Part shown: positions 31,294 to 39,040 of the stretch, piece after piece
How positions within the stretch are numbered: position 1 is the stretch's first letter
Layout: every line of letters starts with the position of its first letter
Assembly: GCA_945965395.1 (NCBI GenBank)
Contig: CAMFND010000148.1
Span: 1 to 45,139, forward strand
Direction of reading: 5' to 3'
Length of the DNA: 45,139 nucleotides
Source of the DNA: an uncultured Bacteroides sp.
GTDB taxonomy: Bacteria; Bacteroidota; Bacteroidia; Bacteroidales; Bacteroidaceae
The notes under the pieces: generated by a model
What the model was told of the DNA's origin: nothing
The model's input: only the letters and a program-made list of their open reading frames with translations
Database searches by the model: none
Translations under genes and position numbers: made by a program

Positions 31294-31337
31294 CAAAAGT
31301 AAATGCTGGAACAGGGAAAACCTAAATGCACAACATC
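31294..31337 (-). promoter_or_regulatory. Shared ICE promoter driving the tra operon
   Basis: On the minus strand GATGTTGTGCATTT (31337-31324) is followed after 22 nt by TACTTTTG (31301-31294), a perfect TAnnTTTG box. Predicted transcription starts near 31287, 22 nt before the traA ATG at 31265. The motif begins inside a short dyad, GCACA-N7-TGTGC (31328-31344), that could be an operator. Confidence 0.68.
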
Positions 31338-31406
31338 AATGTGCTTCCGGTTGCTGAAACCGAGGGTCAAATGGACTTCGGAACAAGGGAATCTGAGAGA
31401 AATTAG

Positions 31407-31455
31407 CCAAAAAAGTTACAACTAAAAGTCCCCTTTTGAATTTCAGTTGTAACTT
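31407..31455. repeat. 11-bp inverted repeat overlapping a 27-nt repeat in the traA-recD2 gap
   Basis: AAGTTACAACT (31413-31423) and AGTTGTAACTT (31445-31455) form a perfect 11-bp inverted repeat around a 21-nt spacer. The spacer holds a second dyad, AAAAG-TCCC-CTTTT. The stretch 31407-31433 matches 8996-9022, inside the hydrolase gene, at 24 of 27 positions by eye. It may be a terminator, an operator or an alternative transfer site. Confidence 0.6.
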
Positions 31456-31555
31456 AAATCATTAAACATCAGGCTATTCATATCCAAAAACAACAAAGTA
31501 ATAAAATCCAAAGTCAAACGATTCCTTTTCATTTTAATGTTCAAATAAGAAGTTT

Positions 31556-31591
31556 TTTGGCAAATCTTGTGCTATAATTTTGCTACATTTG
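31556..31591 (+). promoter_or_regulatory. Possible promoter of recD2
   Basis: TACATTTG (31584-31591) fits the -7 consensus TAnnTTTG and would start transcription about 22 nt before the ATG at 31619. A second candidate, TAATTTTG, lies at 31575-31582. The upstream TTTG at 31556-31559 is 24 or 15 nt away, not the ideal 19-21, so which box is used is uncertain. Confidence 0.45.
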
Positions 31592-31618
31592 TAGTTAGCT
31601 TACACTTATGACTTACCT

Positions 31619-33742
31619 ATGATCAAACTTCGCTGCGTAGTAGAACGAATTACTTACCTGAACCCCGACAACGGATACACGGTATTGAAGGTAAAGGTTT
31701 CCGGTTACAAAGATCCAGTTACCTTGATTGGCTACCTGTTGGACTTACCTGCAGGTACGGTATTGTTGTGTGAAGGCGAATGGAAAGTAGACCAGAAATA
31801 CGGCAACGAGTTTGTAGCGGACACCTGGACGGAAATCATGCCCTCTACGCTCTACGGCATCGAACGCTACCTGAGCAGCGGTCTGGTGAAAGGTATCGGC
31901 CCCAAGTATGCCAAACTCATCGTCAAACAGTTCGGTCTCCAGACACTGGAAGTCATTGAGAACAACATCGAAGAACTGCTGAAAGTGCCGGGTATCGGCA
32001 AAAAGCGCTTTTCCCAGATTCAGGAAAGTTGGGAGAAGCAGAAAGACATCAAGGATGTGATGGTATTTCTGCAGAGCTATGGAGTAAGCACGGCCTATGC
32101 AGCAAAAATCTACAAGAAGTATGGCAAGGACAGCATCGGTAAGGTCCGGCAAAATCCTTACCGGCTGGCAGATGAAGTGTGGGGCATTGGTTTTAAGATG
32201 GCCGATGATATAGCCCACAACATGGGTTATCTGGATGATGATCCGCACCGTTGCAGAAGCGGCATTCTACATACCCTGCACCAACTCTCTACAGAAGGAC
32301 ATGTCTATGCAGAAAGGGAGCAACTGATTAAAGCTGCCCATGAACTGCTGGCTACCGATGAGTCCCTCATTATCCATACCTTGAAACAGATGGAAACGGA
32401 TGAGGAAATCATCGCCGAAGAAGATGCCATCTATCATCCTTATTATTACTATGCAGAAGTCGGCGTAGCTAGAGACCTGCTTGACCTGCTGCTTCCTGCT
32501 GAACAAGACCTCTTCGCAGAAACCCTTGAAGTCAAATCACTCAGCAAGGAAACGGGTATAGAGTATGACGAGATTCAGTTACAGGCCATCGAACAGGCCA
32601 TCCGTTCCAAAGTCATGGTGCTGACCGGTGGCCCGGGTACAGGTAAAACCACTACAACCCAAGGTATTCTTGCCGCATTCCAGCACATGGGATTGAAGAT
32701 TCTGCTGGCTGCCCCTACCGGACGTGCCGCCAAACGAATGAGCGAAGCTACTGGAAGGGAAGCAAAAACCATCCACCGTCTGTTGGAGTATAACCCGCAG
32801 GAAGGCTGCAAACGAAACGAGGAAAATCCACTGGAAGGGGATGCCCTCATTGTGGATGAATGTTCAATGATAGACATCCACTTGATGATGCATCTGATGA
32901 AAGCTATCCCCTCGAACATGCGTCTAGTCCTGGTAGGTGACGTGGACCAGCTGCCAAGTGTAGGACCTGGAAATGTACTGCGCGACATCATTGAAAGCCG
33001 GAGGATACCTGTTATCCGCCTGACCCGCATCTTCCGTCAGGCGCAAAGCAGCCGGATTGTGATGAGTGCCCATGCCATCAATCAGGGCAATTATCCCGAT
33101 ACGAGCAACGGCAAGAATACCGACTTCTTCTTCATCAAACAGGAACAGCCCGAAGCAGTGGCTGAAACTATTGTAGAACTGGTGCAGAAACGGCTTCCTC
33201 ATGCGTATGAGGTAGATGCCCATCAGATTCAGGTACTGACTCCCATGCAGAAGGGGAATATCGGAGCCATTGCACTGAATGCAGCGCTGCAGAAAGCCTT
33301 GAATCCCTCAAAGGTTGGACTGACTCGTGGAGTCAACACCTTCAAACTGGGTGACCGTGTCATGCAGCTACGAAACAACTACGAAAAGAAAGTGTTTAAC
33401 GGTGACTTGGGCTATATCGAATCGGTAGATACGGATGAGAATACACTGAGTGTGAATTTCGAAGGAACACTGGTATCTTATGAAATCTCAGAATTGGAAG
33501 AACTGACGCTGGCTTATGCCACTACCATCCACAAGTCGCAAGGCTCAGAATATCCCATCGTGGTGATGCCCGTCATGATGAACCACTACATCATGCTGCA
33601 ACGTAACCTTATCTATACCGGTATCACTCGTGCCAAGAAAATCTGCATTCTTATCGGCACACCCAATGCCCTTCATTATGCCATCAATAACATGCAGGTT
33701 CTAAAACGAAATACCAAACTAAAAGAGCGGTTAAATATGTAG
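31619..33742 (+). CDS. recD2: RecD2-type helicase
   Basis: The 707-residue protein has the RecD2 N-terminal region with helix-hairpin-helix motifs (GLVKGIGPKYAKLIVKQFGL near 87-106, LLKVPGIGKKRF near 120-131). The SF1 helicase core follows: Walker A GGPGTGKTT near 337-345, Walker B VDECSMI near 414-420, GDVDQLPSVGPGNVL near 440-454, and TIHKSQGSEY near 638-647. RecD2 is a 5'-3' DNA helicase. The gene runs against its neighbours and stands alone between the tra and mob operons. It may help DNA processing after transfer. Confidence 0.9.
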   Translation: MIKLRCVVERITYLNPDNGYTVLKVKVSGYKDPVTLIGYLLDLPAGTVLLCEGEWKVDQKYGNEFVADTWTEIMPSTLYGIERYLSSGLVKGIGPKYAKLIVKQFGLQTLEVIENNIEELLKVPGIGKKRFSQIQESWEKQKDIKDVMVFLQSYGVSTAYAAKIYKKYGKDSIGKVRQNPYRLADEVWGIGFKMADDIAHNMGYLDDDPHRCRSGILHTLHQLSTEGHVYAEREQLIKAAHELLATDESLIIHTLKQMETDEEIIAEEDAIYHPYYYYAEVGVARDLLDLLLPAEQDLFAETLEVKSLSKETGIEYDEIQLQAIEQAIRSKVMVLTGGPGTGKTTTTQGILAAFQHMGLKILLAAPTGRAAKRMSEATGREAKTIHRLLEYNPQEGCKRNEENPLEGDALIVDECSMIDIHLMMHLMKAIPSNMRLVLVGDVDQLPSVGPGNVLRDIIESRRIPVIRLTRIFRQAQSSRIVMSAHAINQGNYPDTSNGKNTDFFFIKQEQPEAVAETIVELVQKRLPHAYEVDAHQIQVLTPMQKGNIGAIALNAALQKALNPSKVGLTRGVNTFKLGDRVMQLRNNYEKKVFNGDLGYIESVDTDENTLSVNFEGTLVSYEISELEELTLAYATTIHKSQGSEYPIVVMPVMMNHYIMLQRNLIYTGITRAKKICILIGTPNALHYAINNMQVLKRNTKLKERLNM

Positions 33743-33788
33743 ATAAGTATGTTACAGGTAAACTTTATTACCCGCAACATAGCTTATC
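33742..33788. terminator. Hairpin between convergent recD2 and relaxase genes
   Basis: GATAAG (33742-33747) pairs with CTTATC (33783-33788), and inside them ATGTT pairs with AACAT and GGTAA with TTACC, with a few bulges and a 4-nt loop. The hairpin starts at the last base of the recD2 stop and stands before the end of the relaxase gene on the other strand. It may end both transcripts. Confidence 0.6.
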
Positions 33789-33837
33789 TGGTCGTGTACA
33801 GCAGTACATCCAAGTATCTTCCTAAGAGTCAAGAATT

Positions 33838-35433
33838 TTATATTTTCATAGAGTGGCCGTTGTCCACCTCATCGTAGTTCGTCTTTTTTCCAACTTCCCA
33901 TTCGCGGTTGGCGCTGTGGCTGCCGACACCTTCTTTCCGTAGCTTGCCCAATCCCTGATGCGATTTGCGCTGCAAACTTTTGATTGGATTGAGCGTCTTC
34001 TTCTTGGATTTCTTAAACGGCACTCCCTGGCGCTTTGGCTTCTTGGATTTCTTCTTCACCCGTTCCACATCGAAGCCTTCTTCATTCAGGTTGATGAGAA
34101 TATGTTCCTTGAAGTTGATGGCATAGTAGGTATCATCGACCTGACGGATGATGAAGCCTTCCTGGTACATGGCGCTGCGGGGGGACTTCACTTCGGGATC
34201 ATTGAAGATTTCATGCAGGCGGCCGACGGAATCGGCATACTTGGGAGGACGTTCCGTAGAGATGTCCACCAGGTCCGGCCGGTCCACCTTGAATACCTTG
34301 CACAGCAATTCCACTTCGGCTGCGTTCTGCGGACGGAACTTCTCGATGAAACAGATGCGGTTGTTGCGGTCTATGGCCTTGGCCATGAAAAGCGGCAAGG
34401 GTCTGCTTTGGCCATCGTAGTAGATGACACCTTTCTTTATATAGGCACGCTGTTTCTTGAGTTTCTGGAAAATTTCTCCCTGAGTGATTTTGGGATTGAG
34501 GGTCAGCAGCCGGTCTATGAATGCTTCTATCCGGTCAAAGCGTTGTTCGGGAGTAGCAAAGTCAAGGAGTTCTTCTACGGCTAGAACCCGGGCACCATGA
34601 ATGACGGTCTTGTTGGCATGGTCAATCAGCATATAGCCATAGGGTTTGTCTTTCTTGCCGAAGAAGACCACATCCACGCCGAAATTCTTCTTCATTTCCT
34701 TCTGCAGTTCTTCCTTATTGGCGCATACGTCCCGGTATTTCTTCAGGTAGGCTCTCAGCTGGCGATTGCGTGCCTTGTCTTGATAACCTTTTTTATATAG
34801 AGCTTCAATCTCTGTCAGGGGGAGTTTCTTTTGGATTCTACCGCCTTGCTTGACGAAGACGTTCCCGTCTTTCTGGAAGACTTCATAGCCCATGGTTCCC
34901 ATCACGGCCTTGAACTGGGCAAAGGAGGAGAAGCTGTACTGCTTGGCGGCCTCGATGTCTTTCTCTGTTTTTTGTGTTCTATCGGTTCCAAGTATCTTGT
35001 CAATGACCGCCTGCGAGCGTCTGCGCTCATGGTCGTGCTGTATCTTGTGTCCATCGGGCGCAATTCTTGAAGTCACAATGTGCAAGTGCGCATTGTCTGT
35101 ATCGTTGTGGGAATAGATGAGCCAGGGTTGTCCGGGTTCGGCATAACCCATTTCCTGCAGATATTGGTGCGCGAAATCAAGTAACTGCTGTTCCGACATC
35201 TCATGTCCCTTGCAGGAGATGGCTACATGGAACTGGGCTTTCTGTATTCTGGGATTCATGGAGGAATATTCCATGAGAAACTGAGTCAACTCATCGGGGG
35301 TTGGCTTGCGTACTTCGCCGAGTGCTCCGAAGTTTTGTATCTCCAGTAACCGGGCTACACCTTTCGCCACCTTCCGTTCATTGTAATCTACAGCATGGAA
35401 GTTCGAACTTCCGGGTAAAATGGTTGCTATCAT
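33838..35433 (-). CDS. MOBP-type relaxase/mobilisation nuclease
   Basis: The start at ATG 35433 (MIATILPGSSNFHAVDYNER) gives 531 residues; an earlier TTG at 35460 is less likely. Tyr in VDYNERK (about 17) is the likely nucleophile that cuts and holds the DNA. The His triad lies in HNDTDNAHLHIVTSRI (about 107-122), which fits the relaxase fold of pfam03432. A region of repeated Lys/Arg follows, with low-complexity basic sequence near the C-terminus (VKKKSKKPKRQG). Relaxase cuts one strand at oriT and leads it to the coupling protein. It lies 53 nt after its accessory gene, in the same operon. Confidence 0.88.
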   Translation of the reverse strand: MIATILPGSSNFHAVDYNERKVAKGVARLLEIQNFGALGEVRKPTPDELTQFLMEYSSMNPRIQKAQFHVAISCKGHEMSEQQLLDFAHQYLQEMGYAEPGQPWLIYSHNDTDNAHLHIVTSRIAPDGHKIQHDHERRRSQAVIDKILGTDRTQKTEKDIEAAKQYSFSSFAQFKAVMGTMGYEVFQKDGNVFVKQGGRIQKKLPLTEIEALYKKGYQDKARNRQLRAYLKKYRDVCANKEELQKEMKKNFGVDVVFFGKKDKPYGYMLIDHANKTVIHGARVLAVEELLDFATPEQRFDRIEAFIDRLLTLNPKITQGEIFQKLKKQRAYIKKGVIYYDGQSRPLPLFMAKAIDRNNRICFIEKFRPQNAAEVELLCKVFKVDRPDLVDISTERPPKYADSVGRLHEIFNDPEVKSPRSAMYQEGFIIRQVDDTYYAINFKEHILINLNEEGFDVERVKKKSKKPKRQGVPFKKSKKKTLNPIKSLQRKSHQGLGKLRKEGVGSHSANREWEVGKKTNYDEVDNGHSMKI

Positions 35434-35486
35434 CTGAATAGTCGGATTAGTTGGGTTCAACGGTCAAATCATATACCGCACAAACA

Positions 35487-35882
35487 CTACTTCGGCATTT
35501 TGGTCTTTATGCACTTGAGTGTAATCAGTTCCAAATCCCGTTTGATGCGGTTCATCGTTTTCTGTGTTTCGCGGATGGTCGGAAGCACTATCTCTTGGAT
35601 ATAGCCGGGCGCAAGCAACCCGGCTACCGCCAGTTCATTGGCTCGTTTGACCACCTGATTCAGGTTGCCGCCTGCCCAGGACAGTTCGTTCTGATTCTTT
35701 CGGTAAAACTCACCGAGTTCTCGGATCAACTCGATGCGTTCCTTCACATCCACATTGGAAAATTCCTGCACTGCCGACAGGATATAATGGCTCACAGAGT
35801 GGAATGAGCCTGATTTTTCCTTCAACAGTTGGGCTTCCTCCGGGGTAAGCCGCAACTGAAATACTTTGGTCTTCTGTTTCAT
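35487..35882 (-). CDS. MobC-like relaxase accessory protein
   Basis: The 131-residue protein begins with a ribbon-helix-helix-like strand and helix (KVFQLRLTPEEAQLLKEKSG, about 5-24) and then SVSHYILSAV. The middle carries the MobC signature region NLNQVVKRANELA near 73-85. MobC-type proteins bind oriT and help the relaxase open it. The gene is directly upstream of the relaxase, and its 193-nt leader holds the oriT candidate. Confidence 0.78.
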   Translation of the reverse strand: MKQKTKVFQLRLTPEEAQLLKEKSGSFHSVSHYILSAVQEFSNVDVKERIELIRELGEFYRKNQNELSWAGGNLNQVVKRANELAVAGLLAPGYIQEIVLPTIRETQKTMNRIKRDLELITLKCIKTKMPK

Positions 35883-35904
35883 ACTTCCTTGGATTACTTG
35901 TTAG

Positions 35905-36028
35905 CCGGGTTCTCCGGACACCTATTTCGCAGAGCGAAACAGCGATTTATCGCTCCGTTGCGGCAGCAATCGGCAAGTGACCCTTGTGAGGACAAAACTC
36001 CGTTTTGTAATGACAAGGGTACAACTTG
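35905..36028. other. Candidate oriT: nested hairpins upstream of the mob genes
   Basis: Four inverted repeats stand in a row: CCGG-N5-CCGG (35905-35917), TTTCGC-N3-GCGAAA (35925-35939), AGCGAT-N2-ATCGCT (35941-35954) and a large nested dyad. The large dyad pairs CAAGT with ACTTG (35974-35978, 36024-36028), ACCCTTGT with ACAAGGGT (35980-35987, 36013-36020) and ACAAAAC with GTTTTGT (35992-35998, 36002-36008). This pattern directly upstream of a MobC-relaxase pair is typical of an origin of transfer. The nick site is not identified. Confidence 0.6.
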
Positions 36029-36081
36029 CTAGACAAATCCTGCAACGCAGTTCGATGCCTTCCCGGTAGCTTTAGAGACCT

Positions 36082-36125
36082 CAAAGAAGCACAAAAAACG
36101 GCGAAACGCAAAAATTCACAACATC
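36082..36125 (-). promoter_or_regulatory. Shared-type promoter of the mob operon
   Basis: On the minus strand GATGTTGTGAATTT (36125-36112, one change from the other copies) is followed after 22 nt by CTTCTTTG (36089-36082). That box keeps TTTG of the -7 consensus but not its TA. Transcription would start near 36075, leaving a leader of about 190 nt that contains the oriT candidate. It is the weakest of the four copies. Confidence 0.5.
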
Positions 36126-36257
36126 ATTCTTTGGAGAAATCTTCGGTCGATTTATCTTGATTATCAAGCATTCAAGGTATATTCATCTGAATGCTCAGAT
36201 GCTCCAGATTATCCTATCCTAATATTCAAGGTTACTTGTCTTTGTTTCTTCCAATGC

Positions 36258-36530
36258 CTATCTTTCATGGTCTGTTTTTCGTTCAATCCTTGTCATGCCT
36301 GATGCTCCAGCCCGACAGACTTCAATCATTCGGATGACCTGGTCCTGACTTTCGAAAGACTGAATGCTCCAAAATGATAATAACTCTGAGTAAAGCTGCT
36401 CTTGATAAATGAATACCATTTCTTCGATGGTATAACAACACGAAGACTTCTTACACAAGGAGGGAAGAGATGGGTTGTTTCCTATCTTCAGATGCAAATT
36501 AACTGGCAAAGCTGTAGCCTCGGATAACAC
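36258..36530 (-). CDS. Doubtful small frame, GTG start
   Basis: The frame of 90 residues starts with GTG; the first ATG inside it is at residue 38. It contains an EELVFIYQEQLYSELLSFW-like helix (MVFIYQEQLYSELLSFWSIQ) and ends in basic residues (MTRIERKTDHER). I recognise no family and see no clear ribosome binding site or promoter. It lies in an otherwise open region between the mob promoter and a small membrane-protein gene. It may be a real small gene or chance. Confidence 0.25.
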   Translation of the reverse strand: MLSEATALPVNLHLKIGNNPSLPSLCKKSSCCYTIEEMVFIYQEQLYSELLSFWSIQSFESQDQVIRMIEVCRAGASGMTRIERKTDHER

Positions 36531-36651
36531 GTTATGCTATAACCAAAAAAAATGATTTTTACCATACCGATTTTCACTGTATAGCATGATGAAAGTCGCA
36601 TGGTAGATGAGATTACATTTCTCACACATCATGAGCCAATCCAACCCTTAT

Positions 36652-36752
36652 TTTTCAGTGTAAACAGCTGAAAACAATGACTTAAAATATACTAACAAGC
36701 CAAATAAAGAAGATGATAAATTTCAGTATCTCGCTGATTTTTAGTATATTTG
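36652..36752 (+). promoter_or_regulatory. Promoter and upstream dyad of the small membrane-protein gene
   Basis: TATATTTG (36745-36752) is a perfect -7 box, with ATTT 21 nt upstream in place of TTTG. Transcription would start near 36759, so the ATG at 36803 is the likely start rather than the one at 36713. An inverted repeat TTTTCAG-N9-CTGAAAA lies at 36652-36674 and could be an operator. The rest of 36531-36802 shows nothing else I can name. Confidence 0.5.
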
Positions 36753-36802
36753 ATTATGAAAAACACTCATCAGAGTGCTATAATAACTTAGAACATGCTG
36801 CT

Positions 36803-37012
36803 ATGGCTGAACTCTTGCTCATTATATATATGGTACCGGTACTCATTGTATTCGGTCTGTTGCTTAGGCTGGTCATGTGGATTATCGGTTTGGCTATCCG
36901 GCTTACCTGGTGGTTGGTAAAAAACGGATTCGTGCTGGCATGGAAGGTGCTGCTCTTCATCGTTATAATGGTTATTGCCAACCTACGTGCAACCGGACCC
37001 AGAAATTATTGA
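36803..37012 (+). CDS. Small two-helix membrane protein
   Basis: The 69-residue protein is almost entirely hydrophobic: LLLIIYMVPVLIVFGLLLRL (about 4-23), a second helix around MWIIGLAIRLTWWLV and a third around VLLFIVIMVIA. The end (NLRATGPRNY) is soluble. I recognise no family. The start is set by the promoter at 36745-36752. Its end faces the integrase gene end, with a terminator between them. It could be a small toxin or a membrane cofactor; nothing decides this. Confidence 0.5.
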   Translation: MAELLLIIYMVPVLIVFGLLLRLVMWIIGLAIRLTWWLVKNGFVLAWKVLLFIVIMVIANLRATGPRNY

Positions 37013-37150
37013 GTCCACCCCAAGGGAACAAAATGCCGTACCTGCGAGAAGTAGGTAGGTTATCGGGGGTATGAGTAAGTGTTTTCCCTCTGGTCAAGTT
37101 CAACTTTTAAGGTAGCATAAAGTAATTTGATAGGGAACCTACCAAAATAG

Positions 37151-37187
37151 ACAATCCGCACCAATCGTATAGACTGATGCGGATTGT
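37151..37187. terminator. 10-bp hairpin at the end of the integrase gene
   Basis: ACAATCCGCA (37151-37160) and TGCGGATTGT (37178-37187) form a perfect 10-bp stem with a 17-nt loop. It stands 26 nt after the integrase stop on the minus strand and after the small membrane-protein gene on the plus strand, so it can serve both. The remaining 37013-37150 shows no other feature. Confidence 0.6.
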
Positions 37188-37212
37188 TCGCTATATATAA
37201 GGTATAGGGTGC

Positions 37213-38712
37213 TTAGAAGCCCTTACCTTTGCTGCGTTCATAAACCACTTCTTTGTGATTGTCACAATTCGTTAGACGAATCTGAACAGTACATCCAACT
37301 GGTATGTCTTTGGGGAACATTTTCACGATCCTGCTTAGTACTTCATCCACATTGTTGAAGCCGATGTCAGTAAATTCAGCGATAACCTCACCTTTGAAGT
37401 AGGCACGGGCGTAAATCATCATCTTTGCAGTAATGCGAAACATCTTATCACCTGATTCGTCCAAATCTTTGGCAAGTCCCTGCTTACTTGGCTTGTTACT
37501 AAAGAAGATGAAGTCAATGATGCGGGCATTCAATTCCCATGCTGGTGTAAAATCCACTTTTACATATCCACGGGTTACCTTGAAGCCATGACTATGATTC
37601 ATACCAAATGCCACTTCATAAAGATTGGCATTGCAGTCGTTCTGCGCAATGGTAGCCCAAGTATGCCGGAAGGTATAGAAGCAATAGAAATCTTCCTTAT
37701 TTGTCATACCCATATCCATACAAATTTTACGGATGCCGATATTGACATTGGCGTTGAAACTGTCGGTATTGCCATAGCGCTGGTGGAAGGTGAAAAGAAA
37801 TTCGTCCTCTTCTTCTGACAAATACTTGTTGAACGTGTCTTGAATAAACGGTTCCACGCGCATTTCTATATATGCTTCATCCTTGCGGCTGTGTTTGGTC
37901 TTAGCACGTTTGTAGCCAATGATTCCGTCACGATAATCCGACTTCTTCAAATTGTACAAGTCCACGGTATTGATTCCGCCTAAACACAGAGAAAGAAGTG
38001 CAACATCTCTGCCCAGTTCCGGGAGGGAAGAAAGCATCTTGGTTCTAGGCAAAGGCCGATTGAAGAACTCTCGACATTCTTCTGCACTGATGGCCAGTTT
38101 TTCACTTGGCTCAGACTTGGGAATTTGTACTTTTACCCACGGATCGAACTTGATTCGTTGTATGCCTTTCTCATCATCGTTCATATCTGCTATCGCCGAA
38201 CGGAAAATCATTCGGACATTGGTAGGGTACATTTCCTTCGCACGATGTGTCTTTGACAATGATTCTATCCATTTTTTGAGGACGGCAGCAGTCAAATGCC
38301 CAAACATAACTCGTGTAGTCCCCATATAACGCTCCAGGTGTGCCACTGCAAGTTGATAGTTCTTGGCATTGCGTTCATGTCCGTCAGCCCGCATCTGACG
38401 GATGAACATACGGGCATACTCACTGAAGCACACCTCCTCATCCGTTTTGAGAAGATACTCTATAATTTCACTGACAGACCAAAGTGAAGTGTTGGTTCTG
38501 TTCAGTCGGTCTGTGTACTGTCGTACCAGCATTGAACAATACTCATTAACGACAGGGTCGGTCGGTTCATTCTCCTTAGAGATATGATCCGCATCGACAA
38601 TCTTGTTGGTCTTGATGTAACCGGGTTTCCGGTTGTGTACGATTCGGATGTACACTGCGTAAAGGCCGTCCGTTCGCGGCTTCCTTACGATTGCTTTTAA
38701 TGTAGTTGTCAT
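37213..38712 (-). CDS. int: Tyrosine recombinase (ICE integrase)
   Basis: The ATG at 38712 gives 499 residues; a longer frame to 38835 would run into the arm-type repeats. The N-terminal arm-binding part (TTTLKAIVRKPRTDGLYAVY, about 2-21) and the core-binding domain come first. The catalytic domain has YTFRHTWATIA (Arg and His), GMNHSHGFKVTRGYV with the second His, and the likely Tyr nucleophile in RGYV. The first catalytic Arg position reads GGIN instead of TGLR, so Arg I is replaced by Asn. CTnDOT integrase also lacks Arg I. The C-terminus extends about 110 residues beyond the catalytic Tyr, which is unusual. Confidence 0.88.
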   Translation of the reverse strand: MTTTLKAIVRKPRTDGLYAVYIRIVHNRKPGYIKTNKIVDADHISKENEPTDPVVNEYCSMLVRQYTDRLNRTNTSLWSVSEIIEYLLKTDEEVCFSEYARMFIRQMRADGHERNAKNYQLAVAHLERYMGTTRVMFGHLTAAVLKKWIESLSKTHRAKEMYPTNVRMIFRSAIADMNDDEKGIQRIKFDPWVKVQIPKSEPSEKLAISAEECREFFNRPLPRTKMLSSLPELGRDVALLSLCLGGINTVDLYNLKKSDYRDGIIGYKRAKTKHSRKDEAYIEMRVEPFIQDTFNKYLSEEEDEFLFTFHQRYGNTDSFNANVNIGIRKICMDMGMTNKEDFYCFYTFRHTWATIAQNDCNANLYEVAFGMNHSHGFKVTRGYVKVDFTPAWELNARIIDFIFFSNKPSKQGLAKDLDESGDKMFRITAKMMIYARAYFKGEVIAEFTDIGFNNVDEVLSRIVKMFPKDIPVGCTVQIRLTNCDNHKEVVYERSKGKGF

Positions 38713-38751
38713 AAGCCTTTCTTTTTTACGCTGCCATAGGCTTTTTTGATG

Positions 38752-38801
38752 GTGTAAGCAGGTGTAAGCAACATCAATTTTAGTGTAAGCAGGGAGTAAG
38801 C
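38752..38801. repeat. Phased GTGTAAGC repeats next to int (arm-type sites)
   Basis: GTGTAAGC occurs at 38752-38759, 38762-38769 and 38783-38790, and GAGTAAGC at 38794-38801. The start-to-start distances are 10, 21 and 11 bp, i.e. whole helical turns. Two more copies lie at 38989-38996 and 39000-39007. The arrangement near int fits arm-type integrase binding sites. Confidence 0.65.
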
Positions 38802-38860
38802 CAGTACGCACATTTGGCGCGGTTTCCGTTGTCAAGTGTACGAACCGTATAAGAACAACT

Positions 38861-38898
38861 CAGGCTGTAACTCATGTATTTCAATGAGTTACAGCCTG
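38861..38898. terminator. 15-bp perfect hairpin next to the att region
   Basis: CAGGCTGTAACTCAT (38861-38875) and ATGAGTTACAGCCTG (38884-38898) form a perfect 15-bp stem with an 8-nt loop. It stands 25 nt after the ppdK-like stop codon at 38924, where a ppdK terminator would be expected on the minus strand. It lacks a strong T-run. It could also be an att-site structure. Confidence 0.6.
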
Positions 38899-38923
38899 AT
38901 ATAAAAATTAAGCTAATTCAGAG

Positions 38924-38947
38924 TTATTCCTCAACGGCAGCTTGGGC
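38924..38947 (-). other. att-like copy of the ppdK 3' end
   Basis: Read on the minus strand this segment encodes AQAAVEE and a TAA stop, as does the true end of ppdK at 39041-39064. The final 12 bp, GTTGAGGAATAA, are identical. The four differences in the preceding codons (GCC/GCG, CAA/CAG, GCT/GCG, GCC/GCT) are all synonymous. It is most likely one att copy at the element boundary. Confidence 0.65.
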
Positions 38948-38988
38948 GACACTAATATAGTGCTGAAAATCATTCACTTCGCTTTTGG

Positions 38989-39007
38989 GTGTAAGCCCAG
39001 TGTAAGC
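38989..39007. repeat. Second pair of GTGTAAGC repeats
   Basis: GTGTAAGC at 38989-38996 and 39000-39007 is spaced 11 bp and lies between the two ppdK-end copies. The units match those at 38752-38801 exactly. They are candidate arm-type sites of the other att arm or of a second related element. Confidence 0.6.
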
Positions 39008-39040
39008 GGAAGTTTGTCGAATGATTTAAAGTTGAATGAA

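Noticed and set aside
31326-31406. Short 26-codon frame beginning ATGCACAACATC upstream of traA
   Set aside because: No recognisable product, and its start falls on the promoter motif; kept only as a possible decayed gene start in the findings.
38763-38790. AACATCAATTTT near int, resembling the shared promoter motif
   Set aside because: It lacks the GTG part of the motif and has no TTTG box at 22-23 nt, so it is not counted as a fifth copy.
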